NCBI RefSeq assembly: GCF_020026895.1
Contig: NZ_JAINZW010000001.1
Location: 620,001 to 684,000, forward strand
Length of the DNA: 64,000 bases
Direction: 5' to 3'
Origin: Novilysobacter selenitireducens
Lineage (GTDB): Bacteria > Pseudomonadota > Gammaproteobacteria > Xanthomonadales > Xanthomonadaceae
The first letter of the stretch is position 1; the number at the start of each line of letters is the position of its first letter. Below are positions 1 through 12,303 of the stretch, one piece after another. Made by a program: the position numbers and the translations under genes. The notes below the pieces were generated by a model. It made no database searches and was not told the DNA's origin. It was given only the letters and a program-made list of their open reading frames with translations.

Positions 1-1307
1 CCGTCGCCATCCTGTTCGAGCCGCCGGCGCCCGAAGGGCTGGCCGCGCCTGCCGATGCGATCGCCGTGTCCGGCCTCCGCGCACGCATGGGCGGACTCGC
101 CCACCGCTTCCACGGCAATGTCACCGAAGCCATGGACGTGGTGGGCGTGACGGGCACCAACGGCAAGACCTCGACCGTGCAGCTGCTGGTGCAGGCGTGG
201 GCGATGCAGGGGCGCACCGCCGGCAGCATCGGCACGTTGGGCGCCGGTTTGCACGGGCACCTGGTGGCAACCGGCTTCACCACACCGCTGGTGCTGCGCC
301 TGCACGCGCTGCTGGCGCAGATGCACCGCGATGGCGCGCAGGCCATCGCAATGGAAGTCAGCTCGCACGCGCTCGACCAGGGCCGGGTGGACGGCGTGCA
401 GTTCGACGTCGCGGTGTTCACCAACCTCACCCGCGACCACCTCGACTACCACGGCGACATGGACAGCTACGCGCGCACCAAGGCGCGGCTCTTCGCGTGG
501 CCGGGCCTGCGCGCGGCCGCGATCAACCTCGACGATGCCTTCGGCCGCGAGCTGCTGGCATCGCTGCCGGCCGGCGTGCGCGGCATCGGCCTCAGCTCGC
601 GCGGCCGCGATGGCGCCGCCGTGCGCGCCGAGGCGATCACCCTCGACAACCGGGGAATCACGTTCGACCTGCGCATCGGCGACGCCACGTATCCCGTGCG
701 TTCGCCGCTGCTGGGCCGCTTCAACGTCGACAACCTGCTGGCCGTCGCCGGCGCGCTGCACGCGCAGGACTGGGCGCCGGCCACGATTGCCGACACGCTC
801 GGCCACCTGCAGCCGGTCGCGGGCCGCATGAACCGGTTGGGCGGCGACGTCGATGCCGCCGGCCGGCACCGTCCGCTGGTGGTGGTCGATTACGCCCACA
901 CGCCCGACGCCCTGGAGCAGGCGCTGAACTCGCTGCGCGCCCACGCGCAGGCACGGCTGGTCTGCGTGTTCGGCTGCGGCGGCGAGCGCGACCGCGGCAA
1001 GCGCCCGCAGATGGCCGCCATCGCCGAATCGCAGGCCGACACGGTCATCGTCACCGACGACAACCCGCGCAACGAGGACGGCGACGCCATCGTCGCGGAG
1101 ATCCTCGAGGGCTTCCGCAACCCGGGACGCGCGCTGGTGCAGCGCGACCGCGCCGCCGCGATCGCACTGGCCATCGCCGAGGCGGGCCCCGATGACATCG
1201 TGCTGATCGCCGGAAAGGGCCACGAGCCGTACCAGGAAGTCGCCGGTGTGCAGCACCCGTTCGACGACACCGACGTCGCGCGCCGGCAGCTGGAAGCACG
1301 CGCATGA
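1..1307 (+). CDS. murE: UDP-MurNAc-L-Ala-D-Glu:meso-diaminopimelate ligase MurE (5' partial)
   Basis: This enzyme adds the third peptide residue, meso-diaminopimelate, to the cytoplasmic peptidoglycan precursor. The frame is open from nt 3 without a convincing start, so the gene begins left of the window; a GTG at 66 is internal. About 434 residues are visible, against roughly 490 for the family, so about 50-60 N-terminal residues are missing. The ATP-binding GTNGKTST loop lies near nt 150. The DNPRNED motif near nt 1060 carries the DNPR signature of diaminopimelate-adding MurE enzymes. The C-terminal domain starts around [10 protein letters not shown]. Its stop overlaps the murF start in ATGA, indicating translational coupling in the dcw cluster. 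Confidence 0.97.
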   Translation, partial: VAILFEPPAPEGLAAPADAIAVSGLRARMGGLAHRFHGNVTEAMDVVGVTGTNGKTSTVQLLVQAWAMQGRTAGSIGTLGAGLHGHLVATGFTTPLVLRLHALLAQMHRDGAQAIAMEVSSHALDQGRVDGVQFDVAVFTNLTRDHLDYHGDMDSYARTKARLFAWPGLRAAAINLDDAFGRELLASLPAGVRGIGLSSRGRDGAAVRAEAITLDNRGITFDLRIGDATYPVRSPLLGRFNVDNLLAVAGALHAQDWAPATIADTLGHLQPVAGRMNRLGGDVDAAGRHRPLVVVDYAHTPDALEQALNSLRAHAQARLVCVFGCGGERDRGKRPQMAAIAESQADTVIVTDDNPRNEDGDAIVAEILEGFRNPGRALVQRDRAAAIALAIAEAGPDDIVLIAGKGHEPYQEVAGVQHPFDDTDVARRQLEARA

Positions 1308-2701
1308 CGCCGATGATGCTGTCGCAGATCGCGCAGGCCACCGGCGGGCGCCTGGTCGGCGAGGACCGTACGGTCGCCGCGGTCGCCACCGACACGCGCG
1401 CACTCGGCCAGGCGGGCGACGCCCTGTTCGTCGCGCTCAAGGGTGAGCGTTTCGACGGCCACGATCACGTCGAGGCCGCAGCCCGCGCCGGCGTTGCCGC
1501 GGCACTGGTGTCGCACGAGCTGTCAATCGACCTGCCGCAGGTGGTGGTCGCCGACACCCAGCGCGCACTGGCCGACTGGGCCGCCGCGGTGCAGCGCGAT
1601 CGGCACGCGCGGGTGATCGCCATCACCGGCAGCAACGGCAAGACCAGCGTCAAGACGCTGACCCTGGCGGTGTTGCAGCAAGTCGCCAACACCTATGCCA
1701 ACCCCGGCAACCGCAACAACGAGATCGGCCTGCCGCTGGCGGTGCTCGAGGCGCCGGAGGACGCGGCCTTCGCCATCTACGAGATGGGCGCGGGCCAGCC
1801 GGGCGACATCGCCTACCTGACCGCCATTGCCCGGCCCGACATCGGCCTGGTCAACAACATCGCGCCGGCGCACCTGGAGCGCATGGGCAGCCTGCTGGGC
1901 GTGGCCGATACCAAGGCGGCGATCTACGACGCGCTGCCGGTCGATGGCGTGGCGGTGATCAATGCCGACGACGCGTTCGGGCCGTTCTTCGCCGAGCGCG
2001 CGCATGGCCGCCGCCTGCTGCGGTTCGGGCTGGAGGCAAGCGCCGACGTCACCGCGCGCGACATCCGCCTGGACGACACCGGCAGCCGATTCGTGCTGGT
2101 CACGCCACTGGGCGAGGCCGAGACGCGCGTTGCCATGCCCGGCCGCCACAACGTACTCAATGCCTTGGCCGCCGCGACGATCGGTCTGGCGGCGGGCGCC
2201 GACATGGCGCAGATCGTCGCCGGTCTGGCTGCGGCCGAGCCGGTGCAGGGTCGCCTGGTGGCACATCGCTGGGGTTCGCACGCCACCCTTGTGGACGACA
2301 GCTACAACGCCAACCCAGGCTCCGTTGCCGCCGCCATCGACACGTTGGCGGCGGGACCCCACGAGGGCTGGCTGGTGCTGGGCGACATGCGCGAGCTGGG
2401 CGACGACGCCGCCGGCATGCACGCCGAGGTCGGCCGCCGCGCACGAAGCGCCGGCTTGCGTCGGCTGTTCGCGCTGGGGCCGCTGAGTGCCGCGGCTGCC
2501 GACGCGTTCGGCGAAGGCGGCAGCGTCCATGCCGACCACGCGTCGCTCGCCGAAGCACTGCGCGAAGCACTCAACGCACATGCGCCAACGCCGGTCCGGG
2601 TACTGGTGAAGGGTTCGCGTGGCAGCGCGATGGATCGGATCGTCGCGGCGCTGCTGTCGGATGCGCCGCACTCGGGCAAGGGGGACACCGATGCTGCTTG
2701 A
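1304..2701 (+). CDS. murF: UDP-MurNAc-tripeptide:D-Ala-D-Ala ligase MurF
   Basis: MurF adds the D-Ala-D-Ala dipeptide and completes the UDP-MurNAc-pentapeptide in the cytoplasm. The product is 465 residues, normal for the family. The P-loop GSNGKTS starts at residue 109, followed by the Mur ligase central motif around [13 protein letters not shown] and the C-terminal domain at [12 protein letters not shown]. The ATG at 1304 overlaps the murE stop. Its 3' end overlaps the first codons of mraY by 11 bp. It belongs to the continuous dcw operon. Confidence 0.97.
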   Translation: MTPMMLSQIAQATGGRLVGEDRTVAAVATDTRALGQAGDALFVALKGERFDGHDHVEAAARAGVAAALVSHELSIDLPQVVVADTQRALADWAAAVQRDRHARVIAITGSNGKTSVKTLTLAVLQQVANTYANPGNRNNEIGLPLAVLEAPEDAAFAIYEMGAGQPGDIAYLTAIARPDIGLVNNIAPAHLERMGSLLGVADTKAAIYDALPVDGVAVINADDAFGPFFAERAHGRRLLRFGLEASADVTARDIRLDDTGSRFVLVTPLGEAETRVAMPGRHNVLNALAAATIGLAAGADMAQIVAGLAAAEPVQGRLVAHRWGSHATLVDDSYNANPGSVAAAIDTLAAGPHEGWLVLGDMRELGDDAAGMHAEVGRRARSAGLRRLFALGPLSAAAADAFGEGGSVHADHASLAEALREALNAHAPTPVRVLVKGSRGSAMDRIVAALLSDAPHSGKGDTDAA

Positions 2702-3776
2702 ACTCTCGCGTTGGCTGCAGCAACTGGAAAGCATTTTCGGGCTGTTCGGGTACCTCACCCTGCGCGGCATCCTCGCCGCGCTGACGGCGCTGGCGCTGTC
2801 GCTGTGGTGGGGGCCGTCGGTGATCCGCCGGCTGGGCCAGCTCAAGGGCGGCCAGCCGATCCGCACCGACGGCCCGCAGTCGCACTTCTCCAAGGCCGGC
2901 ACGCCGACCATGGGTGGTGCGCTGATCCTCATCACCGTGCTCGCCTCGGTGCTGCTCTGGGGGGACCTGCGCAACCGCTACGTGTGGCTGGTGCTGGCGG
3001 TGATGATCGCCTTTGGCGCGATCGGCTGGTGGGACGACTGGATCAAGATCGTCCGCCGCGACCCCAACGGCATGCGCTCGCGCACCAAGTACCTGCTGCA
3101 GTCCATCTTCGGCCTGGGGGCGGGCTTGTTCCTGTACATGACCGCCGATGCGCCGGCCGCGACGACGTTCTACATCCCATTGTTCAAGGCCGTGGCGCTG
3201 CCGCTGGTGTCCTTCAGCTTCGTCGCCATCGCCTACTTCTGGATCGTCGGCTTCTCCAACGCGGTCAACCTGACCGACGGCCTGGACGGGCTGGCGATCA
3301 TGCCGACCGTGCTGGTGGCCTGCGCGCTGGGCGTGTTCGCCTATGCCTCGGGCAACGCGGTGTTCTCCGAGTACCTGCAGATCCCGCAGGTGCCGGGCGC
3401 GGGCGAGCTGGTGATCATCTGCGCGGCCATCGCGGGCGCCGGGCTCGGGTTCCTGTGGTTCAACACCTACCCGGCGATGGTGTTCATGGGTGACATCGGT
3501 GCGCTGGCGCTGGGCGCGGTGCTGGGCTGCATTGCCGTGATCGTCCGCCAGGAACTGGTGCTGGTGATCATGGGCGGCATCTTCGTGATCGAGACGCTGT
3601 CGGTGATGGCGCAGGTCGCGTCGTTCAAGCTGTTCGGCAAGCGCATCTTCCGCATGGCGCCGATCCACCACCACTTCGAGCTCAAGGGCTGGCCCGAGCC
3701 GCGCGTGATCGTCCGCTTCTGGATCATCTCGGTGATCCTCGTCCTCGTCGGCCTGGCCACGCTGAAGGTGCGTTGA
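2691..3776 (+). CDS. mraY: phospho-MurNAc-pentapeptide translocase MraY
   Basis: MraY transfers phospho-MurNAc-pentapeptide to undecaprenyl phosphate and makes lipid I at the inner membrane. The product is 361 residues with about ten hydrophobic segments, the usual size. Visible signatures are the early GTPTMGG loop, NLTDGLDGL at about residue 193 with its acidic residues, and the HHH motif at 326-328 before FELKGW. An in-frame ATG at 2619 lies well inside murF; the start at 2691 ([10 protein letters not shown]) fits the family. The stop shares one base with the ftsW ATG (TGATG). In E. coli murD lies between these two genes; here it is absent. Confidence 0.97.
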   Translation: MLLELSRWLQQLESIFGLFGYLTLRGILAALTALALSLWWGPSVIRRLGQLKGGQPIRTDGPQSHFSKAGTPTMGGALILITVLASVLLWGDLRNRYVWLVLAVMIAFGAIGWWDDWIKIVRRDPNGMRSRTKYLLQSIFGLGAGLFLYMTADAPAATTFYIPLFKAVALPLVSFSFVAIAYFWIVGFSNAVNLTDGLDGLAIMPTVLVACALGVFAYASGNAVFSEYLQIPQVPGAGELVIICAAIAGAGLGFLWFNTYPAMVFMGDIGALALGAVLGCIAVIVRQELVLVIMGGIFVIETLSVMAQVASFKLFGKRIFRMAPIHHHFELKGWPEPRVIVRFWIISVILVLVGLATLKVR

Positions 3777-5107
3777 TGACCGAACGCGCCGCCAACGCGA
3801 ATCCGCGCCAGGCCACCCGCCTGGACGCCATTGCCGGCCGCTTCGATCCGTGGCTGCTGGGACTGGCGTGCGCGATCGCGTGCCTGGGCATCGTGATGGT
3901 GGGCTCCAGTTCGATCGCCATTGCCGAGGGCCTGGACGTCGGTCCGTTCTATTTCCTCGGCAAGCACCTGCTGATGCTGACGGCCGGCGCGGGGTTGGCG
4001 TTCTGGATGGCGCGCACCGAGCTGAAGGTGCTCGAGCAGCGCGGCCAGTTGCTGCTGCTGCTGTGCATTGCATCGCTGCTGCTGGTGTTCATCCCGGGCA
4101 TCGGCCACAGCGTCAACGGCGCGCAGCGCTGGATCCGGGTGCCGGGCATCTCGACCTTCCAGATGGTCGAGGCGGTCAAGGTGATGTACATCGTGTGGCT
4201 GGCCAGCTACCTCAAGCGCTACAGCGAGGAAGTCAGCGCGACGTGGCCGGCCATGCTCAAGCCGATCGGCGTGGCCATCGTGCTGGTGGTGCTGCTGGCG
4301 CTGCAGCCGGACTTCGGCTCGCTCTCGCTGATCCTGGCCATCACCGGCGGCATGCTGGTGCTGGGCGGCGTCAACATGCCGCGCATGTTCGGCCCGGTGC
4401 TGGTCGGCCTGCCGCTGCTGGCGGTGGTCGCCATTGCCGAGCCGTATCGCGTGCGTCGCCTGACCTCGTTCATGGACCCGTGGGCCGACCCGTTCGACAG
4501 CGGCTACCAGCTGACCAACGCGCTGATGGCGGTGGGCCGCGGCGAGTGGTTCGGCGTCGGTCTGGGCAGCTCGATCCAGAAACTGCAGTACCTGCCCGAG
4601 GCGCACACTGACTTCATCATGGCGGTCATCGCCGAGGAGCTCGGGTTCGTCGGCGTGTGCCTGGTGGTGGCGCTGTTCGCCGCGCTGGTCGGGCGCGCGT
4701 TCTGGGTGGGGCTCAAGTGCGCCGAGATGCGCCGCCATTTCTCCGCCTACTGCGCGTTCGGCATCGCGTTGTGGTTCGGCCTGCAGAGCTTCGTGTCGAT
4801 CGGCGTGAACCTCGGGCTGCTGCCGACCAAGGGCCTGACCCTGCCGCTGATTTCCTACGGCGGCTCCAGCACGCTGATGAGCTGCGTCGCAGTGGGGCTG
4901 CTGCTGCGCGTGTCCTACGAGCTCGACCGCGCCCAGCGCCAGGTCGCGCGCCTGCGTGGCGAAGCGGCGCAGCCGTCTGCCGGTACGCCGCCCACCGCCT
5001 CGCCGCTGCCAAGCGCGGCGCCGGTGGTCGCCCGTTCGGTCGATGCCGTCCGCGGCACCAGCCGCCTGCGCCAGCGCGTCGAGCCGACGCTTGGGAGGGC
5101 GGGATGA
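3776..5107 (+). CDS. ftsW: lipid II polymerase / division SEDS protein FtsW
   Basis: FtsW is the SEDS-family septal peptidoglycan glycosyltransferase that works with FtsI in the divisome. The product is 443 residues with about ten membrane segments. Conserved loops are [26 protein letters not shown], and the C-terminal [15 protein letters not shown]. The last ~65 residues form a low-complexity Ala/Pro-rich cytoplasmic tail that is longer than in E. coli. The ATG at 3776 shares a base with the mraY stop; a TTG directly before it is possible but less likely. It overlaps murG by ATGA. Confidence 0.96.
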   Translation: MTERAANANPRQATRLDAIAGRFDPWLLGLACAIACLGIVMVGSSSIAIAEGLDVGPFYFLGKHLLMLTAGAGLAFWMARTELKVLEQRGQLLLLLCIASLLLVFIPGIGHSVNGAQRWIRVPGISTFQMVEAVKVMYIVWLASYLKRYSEEVSATWPAMLKPIGVAIVLVVLLALQPDFGSLSLILAITGGMLVLGGVNMPRMFGPVLVGLPLLAVVAIAEPYRVRRLTSFMDPWADPFDSGYQLTNALMAVGRGEWFGVGLGSSIQKLQYLPEAHTDFIMAVIAEELGFVGVCLVVALFAALVGRAFWVGLKCAEMRRHFSAYCAFGIALWFGLQSFVSIGVNLGLLPTKGLTLPLISYGGSSTLMSCVAVGLLLRVSYELDRAQRQVARLRGEAAQPSAGTPPTASPLPSAAPVVARSVDAVRGTSRLRQRVEPTLGRAG

Positions 5108-6212
5108 GCGCGGCGGGCGACATGCAGCGGCCGGTAATGATCCTGGCTGGCGGCACCGGTGGGCACATCTTCCCGGGCCTGGCCGTGGCCAAGGCCTTGC
5201 GCGAGCGCGGCATGCAGGTGGTCTGGCTGGGCGCGGACGGCGGCATGGAAACGCGCCTGGTGCCGCAGCACGGCATCGAGATCGAGACCATTGCGGTGCG
5301 AGGCATCCGTGGCAAGGGCATCGGCACGTTGCTGGCGGCGCCGTTCAAGGTATGGCGCGCCGTGCAGCAGGCGCGCGCCGTGCTCCAGGCCCGCCGGCCG
5401 GCGGCCGTGATCAGCTTCGGTGGCTTCGCAGCGGGTCCGGGTGGCTTGGCCGCGCGCCTGGCGCGCGTGCCGCTGCTGGTGCACGAGCAGAACCGCGCGC
5501 CCGGCATGACCAACCGCGTGCTGGCACGCCTGGCCGAGGAAGTGCTGACCGGTTTCCCCGATACCTTCCCGGACCGTATCGAATCGGTGGTCGGCAACCC
5601 GGTGCGCGACGAGATCGCCGCGGTGCCGGGCCCCGACGTGCGCTTCGCCGACCGCGCCGGTCCGCTGCGGCTGCTGGTGCTGGGTGGCAGCCAGGGCGCG
5701 CGTGCCCTCAACGAATCCGTGCCCGATGCGCTGCGTCGCCTGCGTGGGACCGTGAAGTTCGAGGTGCGCCACCAGTGCGGCGAGGCGATGAGTGACGCCG
5801 CCACGCAGGCGTATGCCAAGGCGGGCGTCGCGGCCTCGGTCGAGCCCTTCATCGCCGACATGGCCGATGCCTACGCATGGGCTGACGTCGTGGTCTGCCG
5901 CGCCGGTGCGCTCACCCTGGCCGAGCTGTGCGCGGTGGGCGTGGGCAGCATCCTGGTGCCGTTCCCGCAGGCGGTGGACGACCACCAGACCAAGAACGCC
6001 CAGTACCTGTTCGACCGCGGCGCCGCACAGGTGCTGCCGCAGGGCGAAACCCTGGCCGAACGCCTCTCGGCCACGCTGGAAATCCTCTCCGAGCGTGTCG
6101 ACCTGCTGCGCATGGCGCAGTCGGCGCGCGCGCTCGCCCAACCCGACGCCGCACGGAAGGTCGCCGCCATCACCCTCGATACGATCCAACGCCACACTCC
6201 GGGGGCGCGCGC

Positions 6213-6216
<4 letters not shown>
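5104..6216 (+). CDS. murG: UDP-GlcNAc:lipid I N-acetylglucosaminyltransferase MurG
   Basis: MurG converts lipid I to lipid II on the cytoplasmic face of the inner membrane. The product is 370 residues with a GT-B fold. The N-terminal glycine-rich loop [15 protein letters not shown], the second loop [12 protein letters not shown], and the donor-binding segment around [11 protein letters not shown] are all visible. The ATG at 5104 overlaps the ftsW stop in ATGA; the open frame extends further upstream but there it is only antiphase to ftsW. It is coupled to murC by another ATGA. Confidence 0.97.
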
Positions 6217-7672
<1,456 letters not shown>

Positions 7673-7676
<4 letters not shown>

Positions 7677-8632
7677 CCGCATCGTTCGCCCCGCTCAAGC
7701 TCAACGATCCGGCCGGCTTTGGCCGCGTCGCCGTGCTGATGGGCGGCACCAGCGCCGAGCGCGAAGTGTCGTTGGACTCGGGCCGCAACGTGCTCGAGGC
7801 GCTGCAGGCGCGCGGCGTCGACGCCTTCGAGGTCGATGGCATCCCCGCACTCGTCGATGCCATTCGCGCCGGTAAGGTCGACCGCGTCTTCAACATCCTC
7901 CACGGCAACAAGGGCGGTGGCGAGGATGGTGTGCTTCAGGGCCTGCTGGAAGCGCTGGGAGTGCCGTTCACCGGCTCGCGCGTGCTCGGCAGCGCGCTGA
8001 GCATGGACAAGATCCGCACCAAGCAGGTGTGGCTGGCCGAAGGCCTGTCCACGCCGCGCTACGTGCGACTCGCCAAGGGTGCGGACGTGCACGCCGCCGC
8101 CCGTGAGCTGGGCCTGCCGGTCATCGTCAAGCCGTCGTGCGAGGGCTCCAGCGTCGGCGTCTCGCGCGTGCTGGACGATGCCGCACTGGACGACGCGGTC
8201 GCGCTGGCCGCGCGCTACCCGGGCGAAATGCTGATGGAGCAGATGGTGCAGGGCGACGAGTTGACCGTCGCCGTGCTCGCCAGCGGCGAGGGCTACACCG
8301 CGCTGCCGTCGATCCGCATCGTGCCCAAGGGCGAGTGGTACGACTACAACGCCAAATATATCGCCGAGGACACGCAGTACCTGTGTCCGGGCCTGGAGGG
8401 CGACGACGAGCGCGCAATCGGCGAACTGGCGCTGGCCGCGTTCATCGCCGCCGACTGCCACGGCTGGGGCCGCGTCGACGTCATGCGCGACCGCGACACC
8501 GGCCGGCTGTACCTGCTGGAAGTGAACACTGCGCCGGGCATGACCAGCCACTCGCTGGTGCCCAAGGCCGCGCGCCAGGTCGGCGTGTCGTTCGAAGAGC
8601 TGTGCTGGCGCGTGCTGGAGACGTCGCTGTGA
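7673..8632 (+). CDS. ddl: D-alanine:D-alanine ligase Ddl
   Basis: Ddl makes the D-Ala-D-Ala dipeptide used by MurF. The product is 319 residues with an ATP-grasp fold: an N-terminal [19 protein letters not shown] segment, the central [14 protein letters not shown] loop, and the C-terminal [13 protein letters not shown] motif with metal and substrate ligands. Its position between murC and ftsQ corresponds to ddlB of E. coli. The ATG overlaps the murC stop and its own TGA overlaps the GTG start of ftsQ. Confidence 0.96.
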
Positions 8633-9450
8633 GCGCGCTGCTGCGCCTGCTGGGCTGGCTGCTGGCGGTCTCGCTGGTGGTCCTGCCCGTGGTCGCCGTC
8701 ATCAACGGCTGGGTCGGCAGCGAGCGCTGGCCGCTGCAGCGCCTGCGCGCGACCGGCACGTTCGAGCGCGTCGACGAGGCGCGCCTGCGCGAGGTGCTGG
8801 TCCCGCACGCGCGCGAAGGTTTCTTCGCCGTCGACCTCGATGCCGCACAGGCTGCGGTCGCGGCGCTGCCGTGGGTGGAGTCGGCCGAAGTGCGCAAGCG
8901 CTGGCCGGACGTGCTGGAGGTGACGGTCACCGAGCACCGCCCGTTCGCGCGCTGGGGCGAGGACCGGCTGCTGTCCGAGCAGGGCCGGCTGTTCCCGGTG
9001 AGCGGCATCGAAGTGCCGACCGGGCTGCCCAACCTGTTCGGCCCCGAGTCGCGCGTGCAGGACGTGGTCGAGCTCTACAACGAGTCGCGCACGCTGATGG
9101 CCGGCGCCGGCCTGCAGGTTCGCGACGTGGCGTTGGACGCGCGCGGTAGCTGGACGCTGGGCCTGGAGGGCGGCACCGAGGTGGTGGTTGGCCGCGCCGA
9201 GGCGCGTGCTCGCATCGCCCGCTTCGTGCGCCTGGTGCCGCAACTGCTGGCTCAGCCCACGCAGCGTCTTTCACGCGCCGACCTTCGCTACACCAACGGC
9301 TTCGCGCTGACGTGGGAGGCGGTCGAACCGCAGCCCGAGCCGGTGGACGAGGGCGCGAGCGTGGGCGCGGTGTCGACCGCATTCGCTTTCCGTACGACCC
9401 CGGCGCCGGGCATTCCGTCCCCGGCCGCCGCTTCAAAGGCATTGTCATGA
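8629..9450 (+). CDS. ftsQ: cell division protein FtsQ
   Basis: FtsQ is a bitopic inner-membrane scaffold that links early and late divisome proteins (FtsB/FtsL partners). The product is 273 residues. A single membrane helix occupies about residues 2-24, followed by a POTRA domain beginning [13 protein letters not shown] and a beta domain ending about residue 230. The last ~40 residues are a low-complexity tail. The GTG start at 8629 is set by the GTGA overlap with ddl. The longer open frame upstream is antiphase to ddl. Confidence 0.94.
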   Translation: MSALLRLLGWLLAVSLVVLPVVAVINGWVGSERWPLQRLRATGTFERVDEARLREVLVPHAREGFFAVDLDAAQAAVAALPWVESAEVRKRWPDVLEVTVTEHRPFARWGEDRLLSEQGRLFPVSGIEVPTGLPNLFGPESRVQDVVELYNESRTLMAGAGLQVRDVALDARGSWTLGLEGGTEVVVGRAEARARIARFVRLVPQLLAQPTQRLSRADLRYTNGFALTWEAVEPQPEPVDEGASVGAVSTAFAFRTTPAPGIPSPAAASKALS

Positions 9451-10697
9451 ATCGCAAGGGCGACAAATCGCTGATCGTCGGGCTCGACATCGGCACCTCC
9501 AAGGTGGTGGCGCTGGTGGGCGAGTACACGCCCGCCAACGGCGGCCCGGCGCAGCCGATCGAAGTCATCGGCATCGGCAGCCACGAGTCCCGCGGTCTGC
9601 GCCGCGGCGTGGTGGTGGACATCGAGTCGACCGTGCAGTCGATCCAGCGCGCCATCGAGGAAGCCGAACTGATGGCCGGCTGCGAGATCCGCTCGGTGTA
9701 CGCATCGATCTCCGGCAGCCACGTGCAATGCCGCAACTCGCAGGGCATCGCCCCCATCCGCGACGGCGAGGTCAGCTTCGGCGACCTCGACCGCGTGCTG
9801 GAGGCGGCCAAGGCCGTCGCCATCCCGGCCGACCAGAAGATCCTGCACGCCATCCCGCGTGATTACGTGCTCGACGATTCGCAGGAAGGCATCCGCAATC
9901 CGGTCGGCATGACCGGCGTGCGCCTGGAGGTGCACGCGCACCTGGTGGTGTGCGCACAGTCGGCCGCCGCCAACGTCAGCAAGTGCGTGCAGCGCTGCGG
10001 CCTGCAGGTCGACGACCTGGTGCTGGGCGTGCTGGCCTCCAGCCACGCGGTGCTGACCTCGGACGAGCGCGAGCTTGGCGTGGTGCTGGTCGACATCGGC
10101 GCCGGCACCACCGACATCGCGGTGTTCGTGCACGGGGCGATCGCGCATTCGGCCAGCTTGGGCATCGCCGGCGACAAGGTCACCGAGGACATCGCGCACA
10201 TGCTGCGCACCCCGACGCCCGAGGCCGAGCAGATCAAAGTCCGCTACGCCTGCGCGCTGGCGCAGATGGCTACGGCCGAGGAGTCGATCCAGGTCCCCAG
10301 CGTCGGCGATCGCCCGCCGCGCCGCATGCCGCGCCATTCGCTGGCGCAGGCGGTGCAGGCGCGCTACGAGGAAATCTTCGAGATGGTCCAGGCCGAACTG
10401 CGCCGCAGCGGCTTCGAGCAGCACGTGCGCGCGGGCATGGTCCTGACCGGCGGCGCCGCAAAGATGGAAGGCGTGGTCGAACTGGCGGAAGAAATGCTGC
10501 AGATGCCCGTGCGCGTCGGCATCCCGCAGCACGTCACCGGCCTGGGCGAAGTCGTCGGCAACCCGGTGCACGCCACCGGCGTGGGCCTGCTGCTGATGGG
10601 CAGCCAGATCGAGAACCCGCGCCGCCCGGTGCTGCCCACGGGGCGCGCCGGCTCCTTCTTCAACAAGCTCAAGAACTGGTACCGGGGGGAATTCTGA
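9447..10697 (+). CDS. ftsA: cell division protein FtsA
   Basis: FtsA is the actin-like ATPase that anchors FtsZ to the inner membrane. The product is 416 residues. Phosphate-1 loop GLDIGTSKVVALVGE lies near residue 10, phosphate-2 GAGTTDIAVF near residue 218, and the adenosine loop LTGGAAKMEGV near residue 333. The C-terminal GSFFNKLKNWYRGEF looks like the amphipathic membrane-targeting helix. The ATG overlaps the ftsQ stop. It is followed by 113 bp before ftsZ, so ftsZ is not translationally coupled and may have its own promoter. Confidence 0.96.
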   Translation: MNRKGDKSLIVGLDIGTSKVVALVGEYTPANGGPAQPIEVIGIGSHESRGLRRGVVVDIESTVQSIQRAIEEAELMAGCEIRSVYASISGSHVQCRNSQGIAPIRDGEVSFGDLDRVLEAAKAVAIPADQKILHAIPRDYVLDDSQEGIRNPVGMTGVRLEVHAHLVVCAQSAAANVSKCVQRCGLQVDDLVLGVLASSHAVLTSDERELGVVLVDIGAGTTDIAVFVHGAIAHSASLGIAGDKVTEDIAHMLRTPTPEAEQIKVRYACALAQMATAEESIQVPSVGDRPPRRMPRHSLAQAVQARYEEIFEMVQAELRRSGFEQHVRAGMVLTGGAAKMEGVVELAEEMLQMPVRVGIPQHVTGLGEVVGNPVHATGVGLLLMGSQIENPRRPVLPTGRAGSFFNKLKNWYRGEF

Positions 10698-10810
10698 TGA
10701 CCCCGGCACTTTCGACGCGGTCCCGGCAGGCAGGCAGGCGACGACGAAGACGCGGTACCCCGGCAGCAACCCCCACGCACATAACTAGCACCATATAAGA
10801 GGACTCGGAC

Positions 10811-12052
10811 ATGGCACATTTCGAACTGGTAGAGAGCATGGCCCCGAACGCGATCATCAAGGTGATCGGCGTGGGCGGCGGCGGCGGCAACGCGGTCGCG
10901 CACATGGTCAGCGGCAACGTCGACGGCGTGGAGTTCATCACCGCCAACACCGACTCGCAGGCCATCAAGAACTGCGGCGCCAAGCTGCAGCTGCAATTGG
11001 GCAGCAATGTCACCAAGGGCCTGGGCGCCGGCGCCAACCCGGAAGTCGGCCGCCAGGCCGCGCTGGAAGACCGCGAGCGCCTGATGGACGCGATGCAGGG
11101 TGCAGACATGGTGTTCATCACCGCCGGCATGGGCGGTGGCACCGGCACCGGCGCGGCGCCCGTCGTCGCGCAGCTGGCCAAGGAGATGGGCATCCTGACC
11201 GTGGCCGTGGTGACCAAGCCGTTCCCGTTCGAGGGCCGCCGCCGCATGCAGGTGGCGCTCAAGGGCATCGAGGAGCTGAGCCACCACTGCGACTCCCTGA
11301 TCACCATCCCCAACGAGAAGCTGATCACCGTGCTGGGCCGCAACGCCACGATGATCCAGGCCTTCCGTGCCGCCAACGACGTGCTGCTCGGCGCCGTGCA
11401 GGGCATCGCCGACCTGATCGTCCGCCCGGGCCTGATAAACGTCGACTTCGCCGACGTGCGCACCGTCATGTCCGAGATGGGCCTGGCGATGATGGGCACC
11501 GGCTCGGCCCGCGGCGACGACCGCGCGCAGGCCGCCGCCGAAGCCGCCGTGCAGAACCCGCTGCTGGACGACATCAACCTGTCGGGCGCCAACGGCATCC
11601 TGGTCAACATCACCGCCGGCCCGGACTTCACCATGGCCGAGTTCGACGAGGTCGGCCGCACCATCGAGGCGTTCGCCTCGGAGGACGCGACCGTCGTCAT
11701 CGGCACCGTGCTGGACCCGGACATGCAGGACGAGGTCAAGGTCACCGTGGTCGCCACCGGCCTGAACCGCGCGGTTGCCCGCCAGGGCCGCCCGAACGAG
11801 CGCGAGTCCGGCCGTGCGGTCAGCCACGTGCAGCTGGTGCGCGACGGCACCACCGGCCTGCCGATCGACGCGGTGTCCGACGGCTACGCACCCAGCCACA
11901 ACGCGCCGCCGGCAGGCTTCGGCCAGCTGCGCAGCCGCTCGGCAGGCGCGTCTGAAGCCCCGGCCCCGTCGTCCGCTCCGGCGGCGGCGGATTTCGGCGG
12001 TAGCGACAGCTACCTGGATATCCCGGCGTTCCTGCGCCGCCAGGCCGACTGA
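10811..12052 (+). CDS. ftsZ: cell division tubulin homologue FtsZ
   Basis: FtsZ polymerises into the cytokinetic ring. The product is 413 residues. The N-terminal nucleotide loop [10 protein letters not shown] is at 20-29 and the tubulin signature GGGTGTG at 108-114; the T7 synergy loop is around [12 protein letters not shown] variable linker rich in Ala/Ser/Pro runs from about residue 330, and the conserved C-terminal peptide [12 protein letters not shown] binds FtsA and ZipA. An AAGAGGA ribosome site sits about nine bases before the ATG. Confidence 0.98.
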   Translation: MAHFELVESMAPNAIIKVIGVGGGGGNAVAHMVSGNVDGVEFITANTDSQAIKNCGAKLQLQLGSNVTKGLGAGANPEVGRQAALEDRERLMDAMQGADMVFITAGMGGGTGTGAAPVVAQLAKEMGILTVAVVTKPFPFEGRRRMQVALKGIEELSHHCDSLITIPNEKLITVLGRNATMIQAFRAANDVLLGAVQGIADLIVRPGLINVDFADVRTVMSEMGLAMMGTGSARGDDRAQAAAEAAVQNPLLDDINLSGANGILVNITAGPDFTMAEFDEVGRTIEAFASEDATVVIGTVLDPDMQDEVKVTVVATGLNRAVARQGRPNERESGRAVSHVQLVRDGTTGLPIDAVSDGYAPSHNAPPAGFGQLRSRSAGASEAPAPSSAPAAADFGGSDSYLDIPAFLRRQAD

Positions 12053-12076
12053 GCGTCCGTCCGAGTCCGTAGTCTT

Positions 12077-12104
12077 GGCCCCCGGGACAACCCGGGGGCG
12101 TTTT
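12077..12104 (+). terminator. rho-independent terminator after ftsZ
   Basis: A 9-bp perfect stem (GCCCCCGGG / CCCGGGGGC) with an ACAA loop is followed by GTTTT, 25 bp past the ftsZ stop. It should close the murE-ftsZ transcript, so lpxC is likely a separate unit. A second perfect hairpin (10-bp arms GACCGGCCGA / TCGGCCGGTC, 12105-12130) follows at once, without a T-tract. Confidence 0.85.
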
Positions 12105-12303
12105 GACCGGCCGATCACGGTCGGCCGGTCAGTTTCAGCAGCGCGGGTGACACGGGTGGGACGGTGCGTCCTTTCCGTTCAGGTTCAGGCACCTGCGTGG
12201 TACTCTTCCGCCGTTTTGAAGCGCCCGTCCCGCCACGGGACCCGCGTCGCACCAAGGCCGTTACCAACAAGCGTCCACGCATCGAAAGGCCTGTTCCCGA
12301 CCC

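Noticed and set aside
2571-4073. 500-codon frame on the - strand opposite mraY/ftsW
   Set aside because: It is a shadow frame of two well-supported dcw genes, with low-complexity Arg/His/Gln composition and no start context.
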